Assembly (NCBI GenBank): GCA_963585895.1
Contig: OY757924.1
Coordinates: 60,852,718-60,916,717 of the forward strand
Direction of reading: 5' to 3'
DNA from: Sepioteuthis lessoniana
Taxonomy: Eukaryota; Mollusca; Cephalopoda; Myopsida; Loliginidae
DNA length: 64,000 nt
Both the position numbers and the translations under genes were made by a program. Within the stretch, counting starts at the first letter, position 1. Every line of letters starts with the position of its first letter. Below are positions 23,901-33,867 of this stretch, piece after piece. The notes under the pieces were generated by a model that did not search any database, was not told where the DNA came from, and saw only the letters and a program-made list of their open reading frames with translations.

Positions 23901-24344
23901 GGCCGCTAGTTTCACACGTAAATCATGCTGCTTCCCATGTGTACGTGAAAAAAAACAAAAAAAAAAAACCCAAAAAAAACCCTTTGTACCTTAAGTTTTA
24001 ACTTAGTTAAAGTCCAGGACTGCTGTATATTTAAATTCAAAGAAATGTTGGGGTATATTTTATCCTATCATCCGATTCAGGCCCTAACAGGTTTTTATTC
24101 TATAGGTAGAAAAAACCTGTTTGATTTTATACTTTCTAGCTTATATGGACGTTCAGCGTCTTGATTGAAATAATCGATTTCAATTAATAATTGATATTTT
24201 TCTAGAAAAGATAGAAAAAGAAAATGCGAAATAACAAAGTTTTAAAGAAAAAATAGGGAATCAATAACATGAATAACGCCTAATTAAATAAAATAGTTGT
24301 TTTTTCTTTTGCTTTCTTTTTTTGTTTGTTTTTCTTCAAATTTC

Positions 24345-25250
24345 ACGACCGATAAAAATGAAACGCAGTTTCTTCCAAGCAGCGGTCGTATCGATACTGC
24401 TGTATGGATGCACTACTTGGATGCTAACTAAACTGCTGAAGAAGAAGCTAGAAGGCAATTACACAAGAATGCTGCGAGCAATATTGAACAAGTCCTGGCC
24501 GCAACACCCCACAAGGCACCAACTATACGGCCACCTGCCTCCCATCACGAAAACTATCCAAGTTAGACGAATCAGACACGCAGGACACTACTGAAGAAGC
24601 AAGGACGAGCTCATAAGTGACGTAATCCTATGTACCCCCGCATATGGCCAAGCAAAAGCAGGACGACCAGCTCGAACATACATACAGCAGCTATATGAGG
24701 ATACGGCATGCTGCCCCTGAAGACCTGCCAGAGGGGATTAACGATAGGGAGAAGTGGCGAGAGAGGGTCAGGGATATCCGTGCTTGTGACACGACATGAT
24801 GATGATGATGATTTTATATCAAGTCATGAACATAGGATAACGCAAACGCCCGCATCAAATTTCACATACTAATGTTTGTTTTTCTATTAATAAGTAACTG
24901 TTTTTATAGAATTTTAACTATTTTGAGTCTAATATTGTTCATCTTTTTTCGATGGTCTTAGTACTTTTAACATTTTTATTATCAGATATTATGCATATAT
25001 ATATATATATAGGTGTGTGTGTGTGTGTGTGTGTGTGAAGAAGACAGAAAGCAGTTCTTTGTATATATAATTTCTATTTTCTCATATCATTTTATTAAAT
25101 CATCCATGTTTTAGTTATAGCAAAATTGTTCACCATCTTAAAGTCCTCTTGAAGGTTTATTATAACTAAAACGTTTTAACATTGACTTTCCATAATAATA
25201 GATTCATCAATTTTGGAATACTTTTTTTCTTTATTCCTCATATTGTAATT
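24345..25250 (+). repeat. duplicated block, copy 2: RTE 3' end plus 3' flank
   Basis: 24350-24812 holds the RTE C-terminal region starting at MKRSFFQAAVVSILLYGC, with a stop at about 24593 and a frameshift near 24715, then an (ATG)n tail. 24813-25250 is the same non-RTE flank as at 20060-20520, with its own shorter (TA)n(GT)n tract at 24996-25038. It ends next to a second pair of ATG-repeat runs at 25255-25295. Confidence 0.85.
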
Positions 25251-25254
25251 TAAC

Positions 25255-25295
25255 ATGATGATGATGATGATGATGACATGATGATGATGATGATG
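25255..25295. repeat. double (ATG)n run
   Basis: Two ATG-repeat runs, each preceded by 'acatg', resembling the terminal 'cgacatgatgatg' of RTE copies. Possibly a relic of an extremely truncated RTE insertion. Confidence 0.6.
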
Positions 25296-25299
25296 AAAA

Positions 25300-26090
25300 C
25301 TTATTAATGAATCGTTTTCTAAAAGCGCTGAGTCAATATTTTTCCAGGGTAAAGTAAGTTACTCATCTATACAAATACCTTTAAAATTAAAAGAATTTAT
25401 ACTTCAATCTCAATACATTTTGATTCATAGCTTGTATAGCATAAAAGTCATTAACGGTGAGAATATGGGCCAATTACAATCACTATTATGCATACTAATC
25501 TTTAAGTATAACTGATTAGGGTTGATAATGCCATGTTATAGGGGTCAATAATGCCATGTTATTGGGGTCCAAGCAAATACCTCCGTATTATTCTAGCGTC
25601 CCTATATTCTTTATGAAAATAGTCTATAACTGTCTATAAATGTGTTAAAATGAAAAAAATATTGTTTTGTAAAATGTGCAAAATAATTCTAGTGCAAGGT
25701 GTCTAAAAAAATGATATCATGTTAGATATACCGTATGTTTCAGAAAATTTTATTTCATTTCGTATTCTAAGAACTTGAAAAATCCTGATTCAATTGATCA
25801 CACATTTTAATAAATTTCTCCGTTCAATGTTTAATCTTTAAAGGTTTTTTTTTCTTTTCCAGTGAATAGCATTTCTATACCTTAAAAGAAAACAAAAACA
25901 ATAAAACGCGAAACATACTTCTGAGTAGTTTCCCCAGGTTGTCAAGATTTGAGATCAGTTGAACAAAAATTAATTGTGGTATCGGAATAGGAAATGGTGT
26001 AAACTTTTCTGACACATTTCGTATAAAAAGAATGAGAAGACGATATTAATAGTTTGATTATATGTCAAAAAAGTATATAGTTCACCTTTG
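25300..26090. other. unannotated AT-rich stretch
   Basis: Only a short local duplication is seen: 'aatgccatgttat' twice at 25527-25561. Confidence 0.4.
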
Positions 26091-26094
26091 CTTG

Positions 26095-26519
26095 ATCGCC
26101 CAGTAAGCACAGAGTTTAGACCGCACCCACAATGATTGTCTTGGATATGGCAATAAACTGCATTTGATGGTAGGGTTTCAGTCCTGGAGTTCTAGGGAAT
26201 ATGGAGTACACTTTCATTGCCATTAATCACCGCTACACTCACATTCGTTATGGTAGTACCTATCGAAATATCAAATAGAACAGTTTAGCCATTTAATTAG
26301 GAGCAAAGAAATTATTGATATTTTATCGAATTACTAGTATTGTATAGCAATACTTGCAACAACTTAACTATGTGATAACGAATTATTAATACTAAATAAG
26401 ATTATTCGTGTTAGATAGGGATAGTTGAAACCATTTACCTGTTTACAAACAAATGAGTTCTGGGTCTTTTCGAAATTGTTTTCAACAAGCTATTCGTTTA
26501 CAAATCATTTATATTCAAA

Positions 26520-26584
<65 letters not shown>

Positions 26585-26635
26585 CTTGCATTAAATAAAC
26601 CACTAGGGTTGATATTCTATAAAACCCAGCCAAAC
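26095..26635 (+). mobile_element. family-D copy with internal (TA)n expansion
   Basis: Head remnant 26100-26280 ('aagcacagagtttagacc', 'ggagttctagggaatatgg', 'agtacactttcattgcc'), ~70-bp monomers 26285-26460 ('aactatgtg', 'ttagatagggatag', 'tttacaaacaaatgag'). A (TA)n tract fills 26520-26582, immediately before the tail 'gatcttgcattaaataaacc'. Confidence 0.75.
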
Positions 26636-27894
26636 ACTTTATGGCCATCATCGATTTTCTTAAGCTTATAATAGCCAAGCAAAACTGTCAAAGTAGAATA
26701 AGTCAAAGAAAGTCCAAACCTTTTAATACTCTCTATCATATCATTACATTTATTTATAAGAATAGATTTTCAGATATATTATTCAAATATTGCCATGGAG
26801 TTCTGGGTAGGAACAAAGTTAAAATTACCAGACAATAAAAAGTATATAAAAACAAATCAGTTGTGAACTACAACTTTCGTGAAATGACTCGACCATCTTA
26901 TTCCATGCAAGTAAGAGTTCAAATTGAAAGGGAAGATCGCCAATGATAAGCTTTAGAGAAATTCTCTGCCATTTTTCCCTGAAGGCGCGAGTTGGAGTCG
27001 TTAAAACTTTCCTCCTGAATAAAGATTTGTATATCATAGTAATCTTGTGAGGATTGTCCTCACACGATATGAGCAGACAGAAATGAAAAGAAAATGAATT
27101 GGCCGAGACGAATAACGAGAAATGGCGAAAATATCTTTAGATATTTACTGTTATTGCTTTGTTGTTTATTTCTTGAAAACTCCTTGTGGAGAACAAAAAC
27201 GCAAACAGACTTCGTCAATGAGGCTGCCACTGTTAAAAAAAATAACAAATAGTTCTAACGGGGTTAGTTTACTTGTGTCGTCGCTAAAGTTTTTTGTTCC
27301 ACCCTGTCGACTGGAGCTGTAGAATATGCCGACTGCACTCCTAATGAAGGGTTAAGACACCGTCCAACGATTGTTCAGGATATGGTACTATACTCTCAGA
27401 AAAGTGAGACTTCAGTCTAGTGCTTGGGTATGGTGTCATAGTTCTTCATTGCCATTGCTTTCATGTCCACTTTGGCCTCTTAAGATCCGGTCTGTGGGTC
27501 AATTAAAATCAGTTAATCATTTACTATTCTTAAAACTATTTAACTGTGTGCAAACAAATGGTTACGTGCTAAATTGAATTATTAGCATTGAAAACAATTA
27601 ACTACGTACTAATATATTCATACTGCTGAATATAAATGTTTGTGTTTGATAGTAATACTTTAAACTATTTAATGTACACAAATATTAGTTTTAAATATCA
27701 CTACTTGAAAGTATTTAACTTTTGCAAGAAAATGATTAATATTAAATTAATGGATACTTTATAAATAAAATCACTTCTGTTAACAAGCAATACTTGGGAC
27801 CATTTAACTATTAGCAAACTAAGGAACTATAACCTGGGTACGAATAAAGTTATCAAAAATATTCGATTAAGAATCGTAAATATACGTAAAGACG

Positions 27895-28490
27895 GACGCT
27901 CTTGGTTCAATGGTTACTGTCGTAGAAAATTGAAGCAGAGACACGAAATTAAAACCTAGACCAGGCTGTTCGCTTTCCACATAGCGCTGATACCATTAGG
28001 AAACGTACGGATCCATCTATTCTCTCCCTAGCTATGGGTAACTTGTTGGGTAGTCTTATTTCTACACTGTTGGGTATCACCCACCTTCTTCCACACAATG
28101 AGCTAGTTCATCTGCCATATATATCAGTAGCTACTAATACCAGGGCAGACTAGTAGATGAAGAGCAGCTTCTTATAGGAATAGTATTAGAGCGTTGGAGA
28201 CTGGAAATCGTACTAGATCACCTTACTTGCTACCGTAATAACTGAAGCCAATACTATCGTTGGATTATATCTTTATTCTGTATTCATTAATCCTATGTTC
28301 TTGTCTACTAATAGTATATCTATTGTATATACTTTTTTTTTCTTGAGAATATATCTCTATTTCAGCACATATCGTGGTTTGCCCTTTTTTAATATTACAA
28401 GCGTTCACTAACCAGAATGCAACATACACCTTTACCATGACAACCACTCAAGGTGAAGTAAAACTCTGAATTCAAAACAACTAAACAGTA
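27895..28490 (+). mobile_element. SINE-B copy split by a solo-LTR-like repeat
   Basis: The first part, 27895-28067, carries 'caatggttactgtcgtagaa', 'acgaaattaaaacctagacc', 'cacatagcgctgatacc', 'ctagctatgggtaac'. The second part, 28443-28490, continues with 'aaggtgaagtaaaactctg' and 'aattcaaaacaactaaac', which is exactly the next SINE-B segment. Its own 3' end is missing. Confidence 0.7.
28068..28442 (+). mobile_element. family-C repeat, probable solo LTR (copy 1)
   Basis: 375 bp from 'tgttgggtatcaccc' to 'accatgaca', so TGT...ACA ends. It interrupts a SINE-B between two recognisable halves, which fixes its borders. It matches 54058-54334 at both ends, including 'catatcgtggtttg' and 'cactaatcctatgttctt' equivalents. 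Flanking 5-mers (tacac / accac) are only partly alike. No coding part. Confidence 0.6.
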
Positions 28491-28724
28491 TCTGGCATTA
28501 AATAACTCTCAAGAGATGATATGCCAAAGAACCTAACTTAACCTTTTTATTTATTCAGCGATTATATCTGAATAGAAGTTGATTTCAACATTTTAAAGGA
28601 AATTCCAATCAGCACAATAATCGCTCCGGGTTTCATAGCTAGTTTCCAAGTTTTGTTGTTTATCAAGGCTAAAGAGCTCACTCAGTCTGAATATTATTTA
28701 AAACCTAAGAATTATCATATATTT

Positions 28725-29150
28725 GGTTTGGTTTGGTTTGGTTTGGTTCGATGGCATATCAACCGTTGTAGGTTATTTAATGCCACATCCTTTTTATACA
28801 TATAAACAATTCTATTTCAAACAATTCAGTTTAGCATATAAAAACAGTTCCATTTATAACATATCAACTTAGCATAAGTACGCAGTTTAAATGTCAAAGC
28901 AGTTCTATTTCAAGTAATTCAGTTTATGATAAGTACACAGTTTAGACCCTATCAGGTGCTACTACTCCAGGCCAGAGTGGACCTGAGTGCTGTGGTAATG
29001 AAGGGTTACTCTGGATTCCCTCAATCTTCAGCATTACTAGAACCTCATCACCGGATTGTTTACTGTCATGTCTAGGACATTCGTCTGGAGAGGGTCTTAC
29101 CCCTCTAAAGAGAATCAGTCGGTGTATTCAACAGCCATAGCCGACTGGTC
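28725..29150 (-). mobile_element. family-D copy
   Basis: Begins with five (TTTGG) units, 'atggcatatcaacc' and 'aggttatttaatgccac' (tail). Internal monomers follow ('aattcagttta', 'agtacgcagttt'), then the head up to 'acagccatagccgactgg'. About 425 bp. Confidence 0.88.
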
Positions 29151-29544
29151 AAGAATGATCGTATGGAAATATTAATACCTTTTTTGAATTCAAACTTGTT
29201 TCTACGTAGAGTTATATAATCCAGTCAAGAGCCGTAACTATTTCGGAAACATCTGATGTACGAGAGTTATTCAATTGATAAAGTAAATATTACTATATAA
29301 TAAGGGAATGATTATTTTATATTAATTATTTTTCGTTGATTATATTTTATCATTCAGTTTGTTGGGGCTTTGAACTATTCGGCTCTTAGTTCAGTTGCAT
29401 AGCATTGGGTACAGTTTACGCTCGCGTGCAAAGGATATGACAATCACAATTGTCATAATAAACCCCATAAGAAATGGGGCTGGACTGTGAATGACGTCAT
29501 GCCCGGAAGCGATGGTCCTGAGAATTTGAAGATTTTGAAAAATA

Positions 29545-29740
29545 GTCAGTTGAGAAATTGAGATTGGACCATGTAGGCAGACAGATGGGTTGTCTGCCAT
29601 TGATTCAGACAGTTGAAGTTGAGTTCCGACCTTGGTGTGGTGAGTTAAGACCATGGTGTTGAGAAGTTTAGTTAAGACCCTCGTGTTGAGAAATTGGGGT
29701 CCAACCATGGTGTTGAGAAATTGAGATTGGGCCACGAGAT
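29545..29740 (+). repeat. ~27-bp minisatellite
   Basis: Four to five diverged units of the type 'ccatggtgttgagaaatt' plus 'gagattggg'. The minus-strand translation repeats QFLNT-like pentamers, which simply reflects the DNA repeat. Confidence 0.75.
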
Positions 29741-29770
29741 ATGCTGAGCGTTGGGGTATTATTAGCATAG

Positions 29771-30046
29771 TATGATACCGGACATTGGCCTAGCGGTTAG
29801 AGTGTTCGCCAATCGCCCGGGAGACCTGGGTTCAATCCCAGGTCGAGTCATACCAAAGACTCAAAAAATGGTACTTGATGCCTCCTTGCTTAACACTCAG
29901 CATTATAAGGTACGGATCAAGGGTAAAGTGGAGCAATCCAGGGAAAGGAGTAGCGCCCTCCCCTACACCTTGGTGTAGTAAGCTATCGAAAAGGGAGCCT
30001 TCGGGTCACCCTCGACTATGGTCGCCTACTTTACTTTTTATGATAC
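29771..30046 (+). mobile_element. SINE-A, best-preserved copy with target-site duplication
   Basis: The element is 29779-30038, flanked by identical 8-mers 'tatgatac' at 29771-29778 and 30039-30046. The tRNA-like head has A box 'tggcctagcggttagagtg' and B box 'gggttcaatccc' with correct spacing (~35 bp) for an internal pol III promoter. Body: 'atggtacttgatgcctcc', 'gtggagcaatccaggg', 'cccctacaccttggtgtag', then 3' end 'cgactatggtcgcctacttt'. The clean duplication suggests a fairly recent insertion. Confidence 0.92.
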
Positions 30047-30324
30047 GAAATACTTTTAAGAATTGTTTCTCTTCTCGTATCGAAGAACCGGATCAAGAAG
30101 TTAAAAAAGCCGTTCGTACCTGAACAACAGTGAGTTCACCTGTGTTTTTGCATATGTATATGTACTGTTGTTATTGATATGATTATGATCATGTCTATAC
30201 AACGATATTTATTTACCAGCCGATCACCACAAGGAAGATATGACACAAGATCAATTTTTTAAGAGGAGATTAACAGGATTAATTCCAGAGATTTTCTTCT
30301 CGATCGTATAATATTACCAGATTA

Positions 30325-30500
30325 AACATTCTAGTATACCCTACAGTTTACCCATAGCTGGAGAGAGAATAGTTGGATCCACGCTTTCCCTAAAGTCAGT
30401 AGCGCTATGGGAAATGCAAACAATCAATCTCATCCAGGATTTCAATTTAGGTCACCGTGACCATTTTTAACGATGATAACTATAACACTACCAACGGGGT
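30325..30500 (-). mobile_element. degenerate SINE-B copy
   Basis: 'ctacagtttacccatagctg', 'gagagaatagttggatcc', 'agtagcgctatgggaaatgc' and 'catccaggatttcaat' follow the SINE-B order on the minus strand. Confidence 0.75.
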
Positions 30501-30865
30501 GAATATTTACTAAGGAGTTGGTTATAGAATACAGTTTTTACCGTTGTATCAAAGACATCTGTATATACGGGTCCTTTCACGTTCCAATAAATTGTCAGCT
30601 TAGATTTCTTTACTGACCGGTGTTCGGATTTTTTTTTTTACCGGAGAGTCAGTGTGTTTCTGTTCCTAGGACTTACTAGTTGACTCTGGTTCTTGGTGCT
30701 AAACTCATTAGCATCCCATTGTAAACACTTTTGACTGGAACATGCTTCACCGTACACATGCTTCTGTAAATTTCACAAGCTTGCATTTCTCAGCCACCAA
30801 AACATTGATGACAGACCTCTGTTCGATTCATGAGTACATTATTTTATTTGCACCCATTTTGGATA

Positions 30866-31425
30866 GGAAGCAGCGTCGCATCAACCGAAAAGGACATCGA
30901 CACGAGGTTAACGAAAGCATGGACAGCTATCAATAGGCTATCGATTATATGGAAATCAGACCTAACCGATAAAATGAAACGCAGTTTCTTCCAGGCAGCG
31001 GTCGTATCGATACTGCAATATGGATGCACAACTTGGACGCTAACAAAACGGCTGGAGAAGAAGCTATTCGGCAATTACACAAGAATGCTGCGAGCAATCT
31101 TGAACAAGTCCTGGTGGCAACACCCCACAAGACACCAACTGTACGACCACCTGCCTCCTATCACGAAAACTATTCAAGTTAGACGAACCAGACATGCAGG
31201 ACATTGCTGGAGAAGCAGGGACGAACTCATAAGTGATGCACTCTTATAGACCCCCACACATGGCCGTGCAAAAGCAGGCCGACCATCACGAACATACATA
31301 CAGCAACTATGTGAGGATACGGGATGTTGTCCTGAAGACCTGCCTGGGGCGATGAACGATAGGGAAAAGTGGCGAGAGAGGGTCAGGGATATCCGTGCTA
31401 CCAGCACGACATGATGATGATGATA
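30866..31425 (+). mobile_element. RTE-type LINE, 5'-truncated 3' end
   Basis: Begins at 'gaagcagcgtcgcatcaacc' (GSSVASTEKDIDTRLTKAW) and encodes ~180 residues of the C-terminus, open until a stop at about 31247 (L-stop within SDALL). Ends in 'acgacatgatgatgatgat'. One of the best-conserved partial copies. Confidence 0.93.
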
Positions 31426-31920
31426 GCTTCAAAAGAAATATTTTTTGCGAAGTGGAACTGAAACAAAGTGGCTAGATTATAGTGCCTTTTGAGTCAACGG
31501 GAAAGTGAATCTATTAAATACTTGGAGGTTTAAAAATGTTGACATTTTCATGGGAGTTCCTTTCTGATATTATGATATAAAATATTTCTGTTGTTCGTTA
31601 TCGCTGTCAACATATGTAACGGTACTGTCAGGGAACTAAATTGACGTTTGAAATACAATGGACTATGTTGAATATTACAAATTCAAAAATAACGGCGACT
31701 CATGTATTTCGGATATGAAAGCCTTTTTACAGTCGGTCTATATTTTCATAGCAGTCCGACGCAAACACAAGGAGAGAGGAAGACCTTTTAAGGGTTTATG
31801 AGAGAACTTGCTTTCACCTATAAAGAGGCACCCATTCACCAACCTGACCGATTCACATCAACGTTTTACCCAACTTTTCTTTTTGGGTTGCAAAAAGCAA
31901 CCCTTCCTGAATCCGAAATA
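31426..31920. other. unannotated stretch
   Basis: No recognisable repeat or coding sequence. Confidence 0.4.
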
Positions 31921-32275
31921 AACATCATCACCATCATATCACGCCATCATCACGGATATCCCTGATCCTCTCTCACCACCCCTCCCTTTCGTCCATTGCT
32001 TCCAGCTGGTCTTCAGGAATACATCCTGTATCGCCACAGAGCTGCTGGATGTAGGTTCGAGCTGGTCGTCCTGCTTTTGCTCGGCCATGTGAACGGGTCC
32101 ACAGGAGGACGTCACTTATGAATTCGTCCCTACTTCTCCATCAGTGTCCTGCATGTCTGGTTAGTCTAACTTCGATAGTTTTTGTCATGGGTAATAAGTG
32201 GCCGTACAGCTGCTGCTTTGTAGGGTGCAGCCTCCAGGACTTGTTCAATATTGCTCGCAGCATTCTTCTGAATCA
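31921..32275 (-). mobile_element. RTE-type LINE, 5'-truncated 3' end
   Basis: Starts on the plus strand with 'aacatcatcaccatcat' (tail complement). It encodes on the minus strand the NKSWRLHPTK to GGVRED-like C-terminal segment with several substitutions and frame breaks. More diverged than the other copies, so probably older. Confidence 0.88.
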
Positions 32276-32279
32276 TTGC

Positions 32280-33475
32280 ATCAGCAAGTCATATTAGAAC
32301 ACGTATCATTAACTTTTATAATATTCAAACCAATATTACCTTAAATTGACGTCATGACTTGTTTATTATAAAAGGCACCCGATCTCAACAATGGTTTGAA
32401 AATATGTCACCCATGTGATCTACAAAACAATCTTTCAAACCTGCCATCTTGCCATACGGGCAAGTATTATACCCTAGTAACTTTAGCGACAAAGTCCACT
32501 TACACTCAAACAGTTTTAACCACTCCCCAACATCTTCAATCTAAATAATAAAATTATATAATCAATAAAATGATTAATACAATTAATTACTACCCTAATT
32601 TTTTGTACACTATCTGGGAATCTTCCTCCAGGTGATATCGTTCATGTCAGTTCTGTTTTTCCAACGAAGATTCTCCCATAGAAATATTAGCTTTTTTCTT
32701 AAAATTATGTATGAAAGATTCCAACAATATGTTGGCTAAGATGTCGTACATCTTTTCAATCACCCAGTATAACCAGGTTTCAAACTTGGATTGTAGATGC
32801 AAGATCGTGTAAATCAACAAAGGTTATATAGATGAATTGCTGAAAGTGATCATTCCGATCAATTTACATCTATGAATGCACATGCTATATAAAATATTGC
32901 TACAGCAGAACATCAGACAATATTGTTTTTACTCTTCCAAAAAGTATTTCTCCATCATTCCTCAAGCGGTTAGTCTCTTTTTAACGATACCTTTTATTTG
33001 TTTTTTAAACGTACATCTAAAAAGAAAGAATCCAGTAAAAAAGAGAAAATCGTAATTTTCTAGTTGAAGACAAAATACGGACTCGAATCTTCAGATTTAG
33101 GATGTTAATCAAAGTATCAAGTTGATCAGACCCAAGTAAACTCTGAAAGAAACTTATCTTGTGAAGCTATACAGAAATTACTCTTGAGTTAGTGTTAAGC
33201 ACTTATTATGATTGGTTTGTGGGAAAAGAAACGTACTGTCATAAAAAAGCCGTTGTAAGACTTTGTCAGCCAGAGGAGAAATGGAAGTGAGCTCTCATTG
33301 TTGTCTTGAAATAAGATTATCTAAGTTAACAATTTACCGATAAGTTACAGGCTAAAGTAAACTCAGCTCGATTCGATAATTTAAAACGGATATCTAATCG
33401 CATTATATGTAATTGATTTGAGTAGACAGCAAAGGATCTGTTTTTGTCATTTCTTTTAAGTTCGGAAGAATGATA
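32280..33475. other. unannotated AT-rich stretch
   Basis: I see no gene, repeat or element here. Confidence 0.4.
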
Positions 33476-33477
33476 GT

Positions 33478-33528
33478 TAGTAGGGTTTTTATAGCTTATC
33501 AACTCTTGTGGGGAATGTAATGCCAAAA

Positions 33529-33530
<2 letters not shown>
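33478..33530 (-). mobile_element. family D/E 3'-tail fragment
   Basis: 'agcttatcaactcttgtgg' and 'aatgtaatgccaaaacc' correspond to the shared tail on the minus strand. The (TA)n tract begins right where the D interior would start. Confidence 0.6.
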
Positions 33531-33532
<2 letters not shown>

Positions 33533-33590
<58 letters not shown>

Positions 33591-33609
33591 GAGAGAGAGA
33601 GAGAGAAGA

Positions 33610-33655
<46 letters not shown>
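33533..33655. repeat. compound (TA)n(GA)n microsatellite
   Basis: About 27 TA units then an interrupted (GA)n run. Both strands give spurious open frames (YIYIYI, RERERE). Confidence 0.97.
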
Positions 33656-33658
<3 letters not shown>

Positions 33659-33867
33659 ATAAACAAAGTAATCTAAAAAGACAAATTTAATGTAAAAGAA
33701 AGTCAACACCATAACTTTTCGGTTCTAACAAACCATTATCACGACTAAGAAAGAATATATGTATTAATGTTAAAGAGCAGATAGATGTTTACAACTGTTT
33801 GACATGCATCGTGAAGGTTTGCGAGGCTTGCCTGCTAACAATTACACTACCTGAGAGCTGTAGTGGA

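Larger units (their letters stand above)
27302..28545 (+). mobile_element. family-D copy hosting nested insertions
   Basis: Head at 27305-27490 ('cgactggagctgtagaatat', 'gccattgctttc'), then several ~70-bp monomers to about 27880. The D-type tail ('ctggcattaaataactc', 'gatatgccaaagaacc') reappears at 28493-28545. The gap holds SINE-B sequence, itself split by a solo-LTR-like repeat. If the tail belongs to the same copy, this is a three-level nest. Confidence 0.65.

Noticed and set aside
28725-28755. Telomere-like (TTTGG)n run
   Set aside because: It is the complement of the (AAACC)n tail of a family-D copy, not TTAGGG-type telomere repeat.
29779-29850. tRNA gene
   Set aside because: A and B boxes are good, but the same head occurs in several copies each followed by the same ~190-bp body; it is the head of SINE-A. 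The heads of SINE-B and SINE-E were rejected as tRNA genes for the same reason.
33326-33712. 128-residue minus-strand frame
   Set aside because: Most of it is poly(Ser-Leu) and poly(Tyr-Ile) from (GA)n and (TA)n.
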